64,000 nt of DNA from Nocardia brasiliensis (GTDB lineage Bacteria > Actinomycetota > Actinomycetes > Mycobacteriales > Mycobacteriaceae), in the NCBI RefSeq assembly GCF_011801125.1, contig NZ_CP046171.1:1116001-1180000 (forward strand). Reading direction: 5' to 3'. This document shows positions 46,869 through 56,211 of the stretch, in pieces (position 1 is the stretch's first letter; every line of letters begins with the position of its first letter). A model generated the notes under the pieces. That model made no database searches. It saw nothing but the letters and a program-made list of their open reading frames with translations, and was not told where the DNA came from. Made by a program: the position numbers and the translations under genes.

Positions 46869-48468
46869 GGTGCACCGCCATAGAGCCGGCCCGGACATCG
46901 GCCTTCAGGTCGAGTACGGGGGTGTCGGGAGTATTCGGTCCGGTGATGCCGTTGACGCACTCACCCATTGCCACATCGCAACTCGTGCGCACCGTCATGC
47001 CGTTGGGCACCAGCACCTGGAAGTCGCCCATGCGGACATTGATCTCGACGGTGCGGTTCGCGGTGAGATTCAGCTGCCGCAGGTCGAGTGTGCCCGCGCC
47101 CATGTTGATCCGGTATTTCGCGTCCAACTGGTCGACCGAGGCGGGAGTCCACAGGTGATCACCCATCGCGGTGCCATCGAATTCGACCGGGCCGATCGCC
47201 GAGGCGAGCAGGACGAAGCCGGCCAGCGGCGCGGTCAGCACCAGCAGTCCGTAGCCCCGGCGCAGGAAGGCGCCGAGCACCAGGCCCAGGCCGACCACCG
47301 CCAGCGCCACCGCGGCGATCCGGCCGGGCGTCATCCATTCGACGCCGGAGGCGGCCAGTGCGCCGGCCCCCGCGGCGGCGAGGATGGCCAGGCCGATCAC
47401 CACCGGGGTCAGCCGGGAGCGCGGGCGTTTCGGCGGCGGCGCGACCACGGTGCGGACCGGGGTCGGTTCGGGTAGATCCCAGGCGAGCGGCGCGACACCG
47501 AGCGGATCCCAGGCAGGCGGGGTCGGGCGGTCGAGCATCGCGGATCTGCTTGCGCCGGTGGGCGATCCGGTGTCGACGGGCCGCGCGGGTGCGTCCTTGT
47601 GCAGTGCGGGCGTGTGGTCGGGCACGATCTCGGCGTCCTGGATCTCCTCGGCCGGTTCGACCGGCTTGCGCAGCACGACGGTGCCGTCTTCGCCCGGTGT
47701 CTCGGTCTTTTCGAGGCCGATGATCGTTGTGGGCTGTTCGGCCGGATGCGGCGCGGCACCGGGTGATTCGGCGCCGGGTGCTTCGACGCTGTGCGATTCG
47801 ACGTTGGGCGACCCGGCGGCAGTGGCCGAATCCCGGTGCGGCGGTGTGGTTTCGGCGGCCGGAGGTTCCGGGACGTAGGCGTCGGGCAGCTTGGTGTACG
47901 GCGTGTACACGCTGGTCGGCGGCATATACGCGGCGCCTGCGGTGCGCGGCGCACCCGGCGGGAAGGCCGCACCGGGATACCCGGTGGCCGTGATCCCGCC
48001 CTCGGTCATCAGGCCGCTGAACTCACTGGTGGTGCCGGGCGGTGCCGTGGGATTGCGGAGGTGGAGCAGCCACCAGCCCGCGAGCATCAGCGCGAGGCTG
48101 ATCAGTCCGGAGCCGCCGAGCCCGACCCCGACCGGGCCCATCGTGCTCACCGCGATGGCGAGCGCGACGATCAATACGATGGTCTTGGTCTGCGACTGGG
48201 AACTGTGGCCCTTCCCCACCAGCGACTCGGCCGCGGAGGCCTGCTCGCCCTCCTCGCTGCACAACAGCCAGGCCAGCAGGTAGAGCACGACACCGGAGCC
48301 GCCGAAGATCGCCGACACCACGAACGCCACGCGAACGAGCACCGGGTCGACGTTGTATCGCCTGCCGAAGCCGGCCGCGACGCCGGCGATCGGCCCCTGG
48401 CGAGGCAGCCGCACCGGCCGAGTGCGCCACATGTGCTGGAGCTGGTCCCCGAAGCTCGTTTTCGTCAT
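46861..48468 (-). CDS. PspC domain membrane protein with LiaF-like C-terminus
   Basis: About 535 residues from ATG (MTKTSFGDQLQHMW); an ATG three codons earlier is possible. The N-terminus has the PspC motif (RQGPIAGVAAGFGRRYNVDP) and a first helix (VRVAFVVSAIFGGSGVVLYLLAW), then further TM segments, a Pro/Thr/Ala/Glu-rich cytoplasmic linker of about 180 residues, more helices near 370-440, and a beta-rich C-terminal domain (LTANRTVEINVRMGDFQVLV) like LiaF, which senses envelope damage. It is divergent from a PspC histidine kinase and a LuxR-type regulator, a LiaFSR-like arrangement. Confidence 0.85.
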   Translation of the reverse strand: MTKTSFGDQLQHMWRTRPVRLPRQGPIAGVAAGFGRRYNVDPVLVRVAFVVSAIFGGSGVVLYLLAWLLCSEEGEQASAAESLVGKGHSSQSQTKTIVLIVALAIAVSTMGPVGVGLGGSGLISLALMLAGWWLLHLRNPTAPPGTTSEFSGLMTEGGITATGYPGAAFPPGAPRTAGAAYMPPTSVYTPYTKLPDAYVPEPPAAETTPPHRDSATAAGSPNVESHSVEAPGAESPGAAPHPAEQPTTIIGLEKTETPGEDGTVVLRKPVEPAEEIQDAEIVPDHTPALHKDAPARPVDTGSPTGASRSAMLDRPTPPAWDPLGVAPLAWDLPEPTPVRTVVAPPPKRPRSRLTPVVIGLAILAAAGAGALAASGVEWMTPGRIAAVALAVVGLGLVLGAFLRRGYGLLVLTAPLAGFVLLASAIGPVEFDGTAMGDHLWTPASVDQLDAKYRINMGAGTLDLRQLNLTANRTVEINVRMGDFQVLVPNGMTVRTSCDVAMGECVNGITGPNTPDTPVLDLKADVRAGSMAVHRG

Positions 48469-48625
48469 GGTTCCCATACTGTGCCTGACCAGCGCGTCCG
48501 CACATCGGGGGGAACCCTGAATAATTCCCCCCATCCTTTGGACCGGCCGGTCAGCGGCGGGTACGCGCGAAGATCAGGGTGATTCCTGATAGCTAGCCGC
48601 CGGAGCGCATGTCACTATCGAAGAC

Positions 48626-49984
48626 ATGTACCCGTCTGCGCCCTCGTTCGACACCAGGGGGTTCGAAGCCACCCGGGGGTTCGATCCGATGCGCGGTTTC
48701 GGGCCCGCGCCGGTGCTCGATCCCCTGCGCGCGCCGCACGCGCGCATGGTCCGGCGTTCGGGCGGGCGCATCGTCGGCGGGGTGGCGGGCGGCATCGCCG
48801 ACCATCTCGGCATAGACGTGTTCAAGGTGCGGATCGCCTTCGTGCTGCTGTCGGCGTTCGGCGCGGGCATCGTCGCCTACGGGTTGCTGTGGATCTTCAC
48901 CCCCGGTGGCAACGATGTGATGAAGGCCTCCGGCTCGGAGCGGCGGCAGGCGATCGGGCTCGCGCTGCTCGGGCTCGGGCTCGCCGTCGGTGTGTCCTGG
49001 CTGTTCAGCGGGACCGCGGCGAGCGTGATCGCGCCCATCATCGTGGTGGCCATCGGCGCGGCGCTGGTCTGGCGCGAGTACGACGCGGACGGCCCGCGGT
49101 CGCTGCTCGGCCTGCCCGCGCGTCCCTCGGTGGTGACCTGGGCGCGCATCGTCGCGGGCGGCACGCTGATCGTGGCCGGGCTCGGCGTGGTGGTGCTGGC
49201 CAGGATCGATCTGAGCTCGCTCGGGTCCGCGCTCGTCGCGGTGGCGGTCACCCTGGTCGGTGCGGCGCTGCTGACCGTGCCGCTCTGGCTGCGCATGATG
49301 CGGGCGTTGAACGCGGAGCGTTCGGCGCGCATCCGCAACGAGGAACGCGAGGAGATCGCCTCCCACCTGCACGATTCCGTGCTGCAGACGCTGGCGCTGA
49401 TCCAGCGGCAGGCCGACGACCCGCAGGAGGTGGCGCGGCTGGCGCGCAGCCAGGAGCGGGAACTGCGCAAGTGGTTGTTCGAGGATGCCGGGCCCGCGCA
49501 GTCGAGCCTGGCCGCCGCGCTGCGCACCATCGCGGGCGAGGTGGAGGACCAGCACGGCGTGAAGGTCGCCCCGGTGACCGTCGGCGATGTCTCGATGGAT
49601 CTCGGCGACACCGGCTCCGGCCTGCCCAAGGAACATTTCACCGCGCTGCTCGGCGCCAGCCGCGAGGCGCTGGTCAACGCCGCGAAGCACGCGGGCGTCC
49701 CGGAGATCGATCTGTTCGCCGAGACCGAACCGCATCAGGTGAGCATCTTCGTGCGCGACCGCGGCACCGGTTTCGATCCCGCCGCGGTCCCACAGGATCG
49801 GCAGGGTTTGGCGAAGTCCATTCGTGGCCGGGTCGAGCGCCGTGGCGGTCAGGTGGAGATCCTGTCCCATCCCGGGCGCGGCACCGAGGTGCGAATCTTC
49901 ATGCCGCGCACGGATTCCGGTGGTGAGCACGACGACGCCGCCGATGCGCGGGAGCAGGCCGAGGTCCGGCAACCCGTGCCGTGA
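48626..49984 (+). CDS. PspC domain sensor histidine kinase (HisKA_3 type)
   Basis: 452 residues. An N-terminal PspC domain (RRSGGRIVGGVAGGIADH) leads into about five TM helices (40-220). The kinase core follows: EREEIASHLHDSVLQTLALI with the phosphorylated His249, then the ATPase with ASREALVNAAKHAG (N box), VRDRGTGFDP (G1) and the C-terminal HPGRGTEVRIFMP. This NarL/DesK-type kinase needs a LuxR-type partner, which is the next gene. A CACTAT box lies eight bases before the ATG, suggesting a leaderless message. The PspC sensor domain and the LiaF-like neighbour point to envelope-stress sensing. Confidence 0.93.
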   Translation: MYPSAPSFDTRGFEATRGFDPMRGFGPAPVLDPLRAPHARMVRRSGGRIVGGVAGGIADHLGIDVFKVRIAFVLLSAFGAGIVAYGLLWIFTPGGNDVMKASGSERRQAIGLALLGLGLAVGVSWLFSGTAASVIAPIIVVAIGAALVWREYDADGPRSLLGLPARPSVVTWARIVAGGTLIVAGLGVVVLARIDLSSLGSALVAVAVTLVGAALLTVPLWLRMMRALNAERSARIRNEEREEIASHLHDSVLQTLALIQRQADDPQEVARLARSQERELRKWLFEDAGPAQSSLAAALRTIAGEVEDQHGVKVAPVTVGDVSMDLGDTGSGLPKEHFTALLGASREALVNAAKHAGVPEIDLFAETEPHQVSIFVRDRGTGFDPAAVPQDRQGLAKSIRGRVERRGGQVEILSHPGRGTEVRIFMPRTDSGGEHDDAADAREQAEVRQPVP

Positions 49985-50076
49985 CGATTTTTCATTAGAC
50001 TCAGCGTGCGGCCGGTAGCCCGCGGCGACAGCGCGGTGGCTTTCATGTCCGGCGGAGTACGCGGAGAGGCGGATAG

Positions 50077-50718
50077 GTGACCGTGCGAGTCTTTCTCGTC
50101 GACGATCACGCGGTGTTCCGGTCGGGTGTGCGAGCGGAGTTGAGCAGGGAAACCGACATGGAAGTGGTCGGTGAGGCGGGCGGGGTGGCCGAGGCGATCG
50201 CCGGGATCAACACGGCCAAGCCGGATGTGGTGCTGCTGGATGTGCACATGCCGGACGGCGGCGGTGTCGCGGTGCTGGCCGGCATCGAGGACGGGCCGGT
50301 GTGCCTGGCCCTGAGCGTGTCCGATGCCGCGGAGGACGTGATCGCGGTGATCAGGGCGGGCGCCAGAGGCTATGTGACCAAGACGATTTCGGGCGCCGAG
50401 CTGGCCGACGGCATCCGCCGGGTGTCCGGTGGCGACGCCGTGTTCAGCCCGCGCCTGGCCGGTTTCGTGCTCGACTCGTTCACCGGCAAGTCGCCGGTGC
50501 CGGAGCCGCCGCTGGATCCGGAGCTGGATTCGCTGACCCCGCGGGAACTCGAGGTGCTGCGCCTGCTCGCGCGCGGCTACACCTATCGGGAGATCGCGGA
50601 AAACCTCTTCATCTCGGTGAAAACCGTGGAGACCCATGCCTCCAACGTGCTGCGCAAGACGCAGCAGTCCAATCGCAATGCGCTCACCCGCTGGGCGCAT
50701 CGGCGCCGCATAGATTGA
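50077..50718 (+). CDS. LuxR/NarL family response regulator
   Basis: 213 residues from GTG, with GGAGAGG upstream. The receiver domain has the acidic pair (VDDHAVFRSGVR), phospho-acceptor Asp55 in VVLLDVHMPDGGG and the Lys in GYVTKTISGAEL. The C-terminal LuxR helix-turn-helix (LTPRELEVLRLLARGYTYRE, then ISVKTVETHASNVLRK) binds DNA as a dimer. It follows the PspC kinase by 92 bp and is its obvious partner. Targets unknown; by analogy with LiaR it may control the divergent PspC/LiaF-like gene. Confidence 0.94.
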   Translation: MTVRVFLVDDHAVFRSGVRAELSRETDMEVVGEAGGVAEAIAGINTAKPDVVLLDVHMPDGGGVAVLAGIEDGPVCLALSVSDAAEDVIAVIRAGARGYVTKTISGAELADGIRRVSGGDAVFSPRLAGFVLDSFTGKSPVPEPPLDPELDSLTPRELEVLRLLARGYTYREIAENLFISVKTVETHASNVLRKTQQSNRNALTRWAHRRRID

Positions 50719-50783
50719 GTTTCGGGGCCGCGACGATCGTTCGGGGGATCTAGCCGGGGCCGGTTGTGCTGGGGGAGCGGTGT

Positions 50784-51905
50784 TTACATCACCGCGATGA
50801 TGACCGCGATGATGATGATCAGGCCGATCAGCAGGCCGACGGCGATGGCGAGGGGCGCGCTGCTCGGCTGTGGCGCCTTCGCGCGCTGCGGGGCGGGGGC
50901 GGCCGTGGTGTTCGCGGGGGTGCGGTGCGGGCGGGGTAACGGGGTGGAGTGCGGGCTGCGTAAGCCGGAGGCCGAATTGCGGGCCGCCCACGCCGGGATC
51001 GTGCCGTCCTCGGTGCGCACCGGCGCGCCGAGAATGTACGGACCGGTGCCGGGACCGAAGGCGGCGGTGAGGATTTCGTCCCTGGCCTCGGCCATCGTCG
51101 GGCGCCGCTGCGGGGCGGGTTCCATCATGTGCAGCAGGGCCTCGGTGAGCACGCCGCTGCGGGTCGGCGGGATGATCTGCGCCATGGCCGCGCGGGTCAC
51201 CACCACATCCTGGTCCTCGTCGAAGCCGAACGGCGGCTGTCCCTCGATCGCGGTGTAGAGGGTGGCGCCGAGGGAGAACACGTCGCTGGCCTTGGTCGGC
51301 TGGGCGCCGCGCGCCACCTCCGGCGGCAGATAGGCGGGGGTGCCGGTGATCACGCCGTCGGGTTCGTCGGAGTGCTCGCCCGCGCCGCGCGAGATGCCGA
51401 AGTCGCTGAGCTTGGCCATGCCGACGATGGGACCGCGGTCGGCGACAAGGATGTTGCCCGGCTTGATGTCTCGGTGCACGATGCCCGCCGCGTGTGCCGC
51501 GGCCAGCGCGTCGGCCACCTGCGCGCCGATCTGTGCCACTTCGATCGGCGGGAGGGTTTCGACCAGCGCGAGCGCCTTGGCGACGCTGCGCGAGGGCAGG
51601 TGTTCCATCACCAGCCACGGTTCGCCCGCCTCGAGCACCACGTCGTACACGGCGATCGCGTGCTCGTGCGAGAGCTTGGCGGCGACCCGGCCCTCGTGCA
51701 TGATCTGGCTGCGGATCTCGTTGGCCGCTTGCTCGTCGAGTCCGGCCGTCGAGATGACCTGTTTGATAGCCACATCCCGATCGAGCAGCCGGTCGTGCGC
51801 GAGCCAGACCGCGCCCATGCCACCCCCGCCCGCCTTCGACTGCAGCCGGTAGCGGCCTGCGACGAGATAGTCGGGGCCGACGATGGGACGAGCGCGTTCG
51901 GTCAC
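50784..51905 (-). CDS. Tail-anchored Ser/Thr protein kinase (PASTA-less)
   Basis: 373 residues from GTG (VTERARPIVGPDYLVAGRY). Eukaryotic-type kinase domain (about 15-275): glycine loop AGGGGMGAVWLA, DVAIKQVI with the ATP Lys, IVHRDIKPGNIL catalytic loop, KLSDFGISRG and the EVARGAQPTKASDVFSLGAT region. A Pro/Ala/Arg linker follows, and the protein ends exactly in a 24-residue hydrophobic helix (IAVGLLIGLIIIIAVIIAVM), leaving no outside domain. Most actinobacterial membrane STPKs carry a sensor beyond the TM helix; this one cannot. It is convergent with the response regulator gene. Confidence 0.9.
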   Translation of the reverse strand: MTERARPIVGPDYLVAGRYRLQSKAGGGGMGAVWLAHDRLLDRDVAIKQVISTAGLDEQAANEIRSQIMHEGRVAAKLSHEHAIAVYDVVLEAGEPWLVMEHLPSRSVAKALALVETLPPIEVAQIGAQVADALAAAHAAGIVHRDIKPGNILVADRGPIVGMAKLSDFGISRGAGEHSDEPDGVITGTPAYLPPEVARGAQPTKASDVFSLGATLYTAIEGQPPFGFDEDQDVVVTRAAMAQIIPPTRSGVLTEALLHMMEPAPQRRPTMAEARDEILTAAFGPGTGPYILGAPVRTEDGTIPAWAARNSASGLRSPHSTPLPRPHRTPANTTAAPAPQRAKAPQPSSAPLAIAVGLLIGLIIIIAVIIAVM

Positions 51906-52089
51906 GGGTGCGAGGGTAGCGGAAAATGGGCTTAGCTGGCCTGATTCGTGACGACACCGCATGCCGCCGTCGCCCCCGCGTAACGACCGGATAGACCGGT
52001 CGTCGTTTTACAACGGCATCGTTGCGAAATCACCCCGGCGGGTGCGCCCCCTTGACGGAACCCGGGGGTCGGTTTCTACTGAGCAGGTA

Positions 52090-52105
52090 TCGAACGTATA
52101 TTCGA
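52090..52105. promoter_or_regulatory. LexA (SOS) box upstream of imuA'
   Basis: TCGAACGTATATTCGA matches the actinobacterial LexA consensus TCGAAC-N4-GTTCGA with one mismatch. It lies 61 bases before the imuA' ATG and should make imuA'-imuB DNA-damage inducible. Confidence 0.9.
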
Positions 52106-52166
52106 TTACGGATCGATAGCTGAGTCGGTGCCGACCCTGGTCCATCGTGGGAAGTAGGTGGTAGGG

Positions 52167-52955
52167 ATGGGTTCGGATGCGCGGAAGCGGGTGGGGGCGC
52201 TGCCGGGTGGCTCGGCGCCCGCGACCGGCCGAGATACCCAGGCGACCTTGTCTGAGCTGCGGAAAAAGATGGCGGCCATCCCCGGGCGCGGAGCGGCGGC
52301 GGTCGAGCGGATACCCGTCGAAGCCGAACTGAGCCGGGAGGTGCTCGCGGTGCCGCCGCCGCTCGCCGAGTTGTTGCCGGGCGGTGGTCTGGCCAAGGGG
52401 TCCGTCGTGGCCTACGCGGGGGCGCGTTCGCTGCTCGCCGGGCTGGTGGCCGCGGTGACCGGCGAGGGCGGGCACGCCGCGGTGGTCGGCGTGCCGCGCC
52501 TCGGCCTGCTGGCCGCGGCGGAGATGGGCGCCCAGTTGGAGCGGCTCGCCGTGATCGCCGACCCCGGCCGGGATCCGGTGGAGGTGGCCGCGGTGTTGCT
52601 CGACGGGCTGGACCTGGTCGTGCTCGGCCTGAACGGCGTCGCCGTGCCGCCCGCCCGCACCAGGGTGATCGCCGCGCGTGCCCGTACCAAGGGCTCGACC
52701 CTGGTGGTCACCGACGGCCGCTGGCCCGGCCCCACCCTGCGGTTGGACGCGCGGGTGGCCGGTTACGCGGGTCTCGGCCGGGGGCGCGGGCGACTGCGCG
52801 GCCTCGGCCTCGAGGTCGAGGTGCGCGCCAAGCAGGACCAACCCCGGCGCGGCAGGCTCGACCTGTGTTCGCGGGCGGGCCGGGTCGAATGGGTCCGGCA
52901 CGAGCCGGTTCCGCGCGCCGTGCCGGTGCTCGACGCCGGCGAAGCGGCCTCGTGA
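52167..52955 (+). CDS. imuA': ImuA' mutasome protein
   Basis: 262 residues from ATG with AGGTGG upstream. A RecA-like fold without a full Walker [21 protein letters not shown], then [20 protein letters not shown] and [19 protein letters not shown] strands (read here as [15 protein letters not shown]). In mycobacteria ImuA' helps ImuB and DnaE2 in damage-induced mutagenesis. It is longer than the M. tuberculosis copy at the N-terminus by about 50 residues. LexA box upstream; its stop overlaps the imuB GTG (GTGA). Confidence 0.9.
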   Translation: MGSDARKRVGALPGGSAPATGRDTQATLSELRKKMAAIPGRGAAAVERIPVEAELSREVLAVPPPLAELLPGGGLAKGSVVAYAGARSLLAGLVAAVTGEGGHAAVVGVPRLGLLAAAEMGAQLERLAVIADPGRDPVEVAAVLLDGLDLVVLGLNGVAVPPARTRVIAARARTKGSTLVVTDGRWPGPTLRLDARVAGYAGLGRGRGRLRGLGLEVEVRAKQDQPRRGRLDLCSRAGRVEWVRHEPVPRAVPVLDAGEAAS

Positions 52956-54598
52956 GCGAGCGCCGACGTGTTCGAGAACGGCTCGGCGACACCATGATCG
53001 GCCCGAAATCGGGGAGGCCGACCAGGGTGCTCGCGCTGTGGTGCCCCGATTGGCCCGCGGTCGCCGCGGCGGCGCTGGCCGGGCTGCCCGCGACGCGGCC
53101 GGTGGCGGTGCTGTTCGCCAACCGGGTGGTCGCGTGCTCGGCGCTCGCGCGCGCCGATGGGGTGCGGCGCGGGATCAAGCGCAGGGAGGCGCAGGCCCGC
53201 TGCCCGGATCTGTTTCTCGCGCAGGCGGATCCGGATCGGGACGCGCGACTGTTCGAGCCGGTGGTCGCGGCGGTGGACGAGACGGTACCCGGCGTCGAGG
53301 TGTTGCGGCCGGGGCTGCTGGTGCTCGGCGCGCGCGGTGCCGCAAGGTTTTTCGGTTCCGAGGAGGTGGCGGCCGAGCGGCTCGTCGACACCGCGGCCGC
53401 CGCGGGGGTGGAGGCGCAGATCGGCATCGCCGACGAGGTGTCGACGGCGGTAATCGCGGCCCGTCGCGGCGTGCTCGTGCCCGCCGGGCACGGGGCGCGC
53501 TTCCTGGCGCCGCTGCCGGTGCGCGAGCTGGCGGTCGAGCCGAGCCTGGCCGCGCCGGAGCGCACCGATCTGGTGGATCTGCTGCACCGCTTGGGTTTAC
53601 GCCGGATCGGCGATTTCGCCGCGCTGTCCACGGGCGAGGTGGCCTCGCGTTTCGGCGCGGACGCGGTGCTGGCCCATCGCAGTGCCAACGCGGCGCCGGA
53701 GCGGCCGCCCGCGGCACGGCAGCCGCCGCAAGACCTGATGGTGGAGCATCCCTGCGATCCGCCGATCGAGCGGGTCGACGCCGCCGCTTTCGCGGGCAGG
53801 CTGCTCGCCGCCCGGCTGCACGCCGCGCTCGCGGCCGCCGGACTGGCCTGCACCCGGTTGTCGATTCTCGCCGAAACCGAAGCGGGGGAGGAGCTTTCCC
53901 GGATCTGGCGCTGCGCGGAGCCGCTGACCCCGGAAGGCACCGCCGACCGGGTGCGCTGGCAGCTCGACGGCTGGCTCACCCACCGGGATCGGCCCACCGC
54001 GCCGATCGTGCGGCTGCGCCTCGATCCGGTCGAGGTGGTGGCCGCCGGGGCGTTGCAGCTCGGATTGTGGGGCGGCGTCGGCGAACAGGACGAGCGGGCC
54101 CGGCGGGCGCTGATCCGGGTGCAGGGCCTGCTCGGCGGGGAGGCGGTGCGGGTCGGCGTGCTCAGCGGCGGCCGCGGGCCCACCGAACGCGTCACCATGG
54201 TCGCGCTGGGTGACGAGCTGGTACCCGCCGCTGACCCGGCGCTGCCGTGGCCGGGCAGGTTGCCGGAGCCCGCGCCGGCGCTGATTCTGTTGCACCGCCC
54301 CGAGGTTCGGCTGGAGGCCGCCGACGGCACCGCGATCCGGATCACCGACCGCGCGTTGTTCAGCGCCGATCCGTCCCGGCTGCGCTGGGGCAGCAGGCAG
54401 TGGCGGCTGGCCGGGTGGGCGGGCCCGTGGCCGGTGGACGAGCGCTGGTGGGCGCCGGAAACCCCCGGAAACGACGACGGCGCGGTCACTTTCACGGCTC
54501 GCGCGCAGGTGCAGCTCGACGGCGCACCCACCGAGGTACGGGTGCTGCTGCTGCTCTATCGCGGCGAGAACTGGTATGCGGAAGGGCTTTACGATTGA
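52952..54598 (+). CDS. imuB: ImuB, catalytically inactive Y-family polymerase homologue
   Basis: 548 residues from a GTG overlapping the imuA' stop; an ATG 14 codons in is the alternative. Y-family fold ([20 protein letters not shown], then [13 protein letters not shown] [18 protein letters not shown]) but the usual catalytic acidic pair is not present, as in mycobacterial ImuB, which acts as an adaptor. LQLGLWGG near residue 370 is the beta-clamp binding motif. The C-terminal segment [18 protein letters not shown] is conserved in ImuB. It recruits DnaE2 and ImuA' to stalled forks. It ends overlapping the convergent methyltransferase by 10 bp. Confidence 0.93.
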   Translation: MSERRRVRERLGDTMIGPKSGRPTRVLALWCPDWPAVAAAALAGLPATRPVAVLFANRVVACSALARADGVRRGIKRREAQARCPDLFLAQADPDRDARLFEPVVAAVDETVPGVEVLRPGLLVLGARGAARFFGSEEVAAERLVDTAAAAGVEAQIGIADEVSTAVIAARRGVLVPAGHGARFLAPLPVRELAVEPSLAAPERTDLVDLLHRLGLRRIGDFAALSTGEVASRFGADAVLAHRSANAAPERPPAARQPPQDLMVEHPCDPPIERVDAAAFAGRLLAARLHAALAAAGLACTRLSILAETEAGEELSRIWRCAEPLTPEGTADRVRWQLDGWLTHRDRPTAPIVRLRLDPVEVVAAGALQLGLWGGVGEQDERARRALIRVQGLLGGEAVRVGVLSGGRGPTERVTMVALGDELVPAADPALPWPGRLPEPAPALILLHRPEVRLEAADGTAIRITDRALFSADPSRLRWGSRQWRLAGWAGPWPVDERWWAPETPGNDDGAVTFTARAQVQLDGAPTEVRVLLLLYRGENWYAEGLYD

Positions 54599-55293
54599 GG
54601 CCGGGTCCACACCGAGGCCATGGTGAACGGCTGCCCGAGCAACTGCGTCCACTTCGGTTTCGCGGCCAGCCACGTCTGGTCGATCAGCGCCTCGGCGAAT
54701 TCGGTGAGCACCCAGCCCGCCGCCAACGCCGCACTCAGGTGCTCGCTGATCAGGTGCAGGTTCGTGCTGATCGCCACCGGCTCGCCGCCCGCCGGGGTGT
54801 AGTGCGTCGGCATGCCGGTCACCATCATGAACTGCGGGTGGAAGCTGACCAGCACGCACCGCGCGCCCGGCGCGGCCAGCCGCCAGGCCTCGGCGTAGAA
54901 CGGGGCCAGGTCGGGCAGGTGCTCGTCCACCAGCGAGGCGATGATCAGGTCGTAGGCCCCGCCGCGCAGCCCGGTGTCGCGCACGTCTCCGGTGGTGAGC
55001 GTGCTGTGCGCGCCGCGCTGGGCGGCCCGCTTCAGCATCTGCGTGCTCACGTCGACCCCGTCGATCTCCGCGACGCCCCGGTCACGCAGCCAAGCACCGG
55101 TCCGCCCGGTGCCACAGCCGAGGTCGGCGGCTCGGCGCACCCGCTCCCACGCCGGTTGCCGCAGCCGGGCCAGCAGCGCGAGATCCATCTCGTCCATGAC
55201 GGTGTTCTCGTAGGTCGGGGCCCAGCCGTCGTATCCGGTGGCCACGTCGACGGTGGGATAGTTTCTGCGGTCGTACTCCGCGAATGACGGCAT
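54589..55293 (-). CDS. Class I SAM-dependent methyltransferase
   Basis: 234 residues. The SAM-binding motif ADLGCGTGRTGAWL is followed by IDGVDVSTQMLKRA (acidic residue after strand 2) and a later DLIIASLVDEHLPDL, the layout of small-molecule or lipid methyltransferases (UbiE/Methyltransf_11-type). The N-terminus VATGYDGWAPTYEN is typical of that group. ATG start; the longer upstream frame is antisense to other genes. It lies between the two mutasome blocks but has no SOS box of its own. Substrate unknown. Confidence 0.88.
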   Translation of the reverse strand: MPSFAEYDRRNYPTVDVATGYDGWAPTYENTVMDEMDLALLARLRQPAWERVRRAADLGCGTGRTGAWLRDRGVAEIDGVDVSTQMLKRAAQRGAHSTLTTGDVRDTGLRGGAYDLIIASLVDEHLPDLAPFYAEAWRLAAPGARCVLVSFHPQFMMVTGMPTHYTPAGGEPVAISTNLHLISEHLSAALAAGWVLTEFAEALIDQTWLAAKPKWTQLLGQPFTMASVWTRPQS

Positions 55294-55440
55294 GCCCGGA
55301 GTATGTCGTGGCACAACGGGTTTCACCAAGAAGTTTTCCGCACCGGGGCCGCGGCCCCGGTGCGGCGGATCGCTCGGTGCGCGTGATCCGCGTGACAAGT
55401 CGCGGGTCCGCCCGCCGCGGCCCCGGTACTCTCGAAGATC

Positions 55441-56196
55441 GTGGATCTCACGGCGGCCGACGCGGCATTCGGTGACGTGCGGATCGCCTACCGGGACTCG
55501 GGGGCGAACGCGGGTTCCGGCGTGCCCGTGGTGCTGGTGCACGGCATGGGCGGGGACGGGCACACCTGGGACCGATTCGCGCGGGCCCTGCGGCAGGCGG
55601 GCCGCCGGGTGATCATCCCCGACCTGCGCGGCCACGGCCGCAGCGCGCACACCGAGTCCTACCGGTTCGACGAGTTCGGCGCCGACGTGCTGCGGTTGTG
55701 CGAGCGGCTGGGGCTGTCCTCGGTGGATCTGGTCGGTCATTCGCTCGGCGGCTACGCCGTCTCCTGCGTCGCGCAGCAGCGGCCCGAGCTGGTCCGTCGC
55801 CTGGTCATCGAGGAATGCCCGCTGCCGCTGCAATCCGGCGCCGAGGAATTACGCCTGACCCGGCGTTTCCCGACCGTGCCCGAGCTGTGGCACGCCACCT
55901 CCAGCCTGGTCCGGCATCCGCGTGCCGTGCTGGCCTTCGATCGGTCGATGACCAGGACCGCGCTGGAGCAGTTCCGCAAGCCGAACCCGGAGTGGTGGGA
56001 CCGGCTGCGCGACATCACCGCGCCGACGCTGGTGCTGCGCGGCGGTCCCGGCGGCATGGTCGATCCGGTGAAGCTCGAGTTCCTGCGCACGGCCGTCCCC
56101 GACTGCACGGTCACCGCGTTCAGCTGCGGCCACAGCATCCACCGCGACCGCTATCGCGAGTTCGCCGCCGCGGTGCACCCGTTCCTGGCCGCCTGA
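55441..56196 (+). CDS. Alpha/beta hydrolase
   Basis: 251 residues from GTG. Complete catalytic set: VLVHGMGGDG for the oxyanion hole, [12 protein letters not shown] with the nucleophilic Ser, RGGPGGMVDPVKLEFL region and SCGHSIHRDRY for the His. A TACTCT box eight bases before the GTG suggests a leaderless mRNA. It is divergent from the methyltransferase and convergent with the SDR. Substrate unknown. Confidence 0.88.
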   Translation: MDLTAADAAFGDVRIAYRDSGANAGSGVPVVLVHGMGGDGHTWDRFARALRQAGRRVIIPDLRGHGRSAHTESYRFDEFGADVLRLCERLGLSSVDLVGHSLGGYAVSCVAQQRPELVRRLVIEECPLPLQSGAEELRLTRRFPTVPELWHATSSLVRHPRAVLAFDRSMTRTALEQFRKPNPEWWDRLRDITAPTLVLRGGPGGMVDPVKLEFLRTAVPDCTVTAFSCGHSIHRDRYREFAAAVHPFLAA

Positions 56197-56211
56197 ACCC
56201 GGCGGCTCGGC

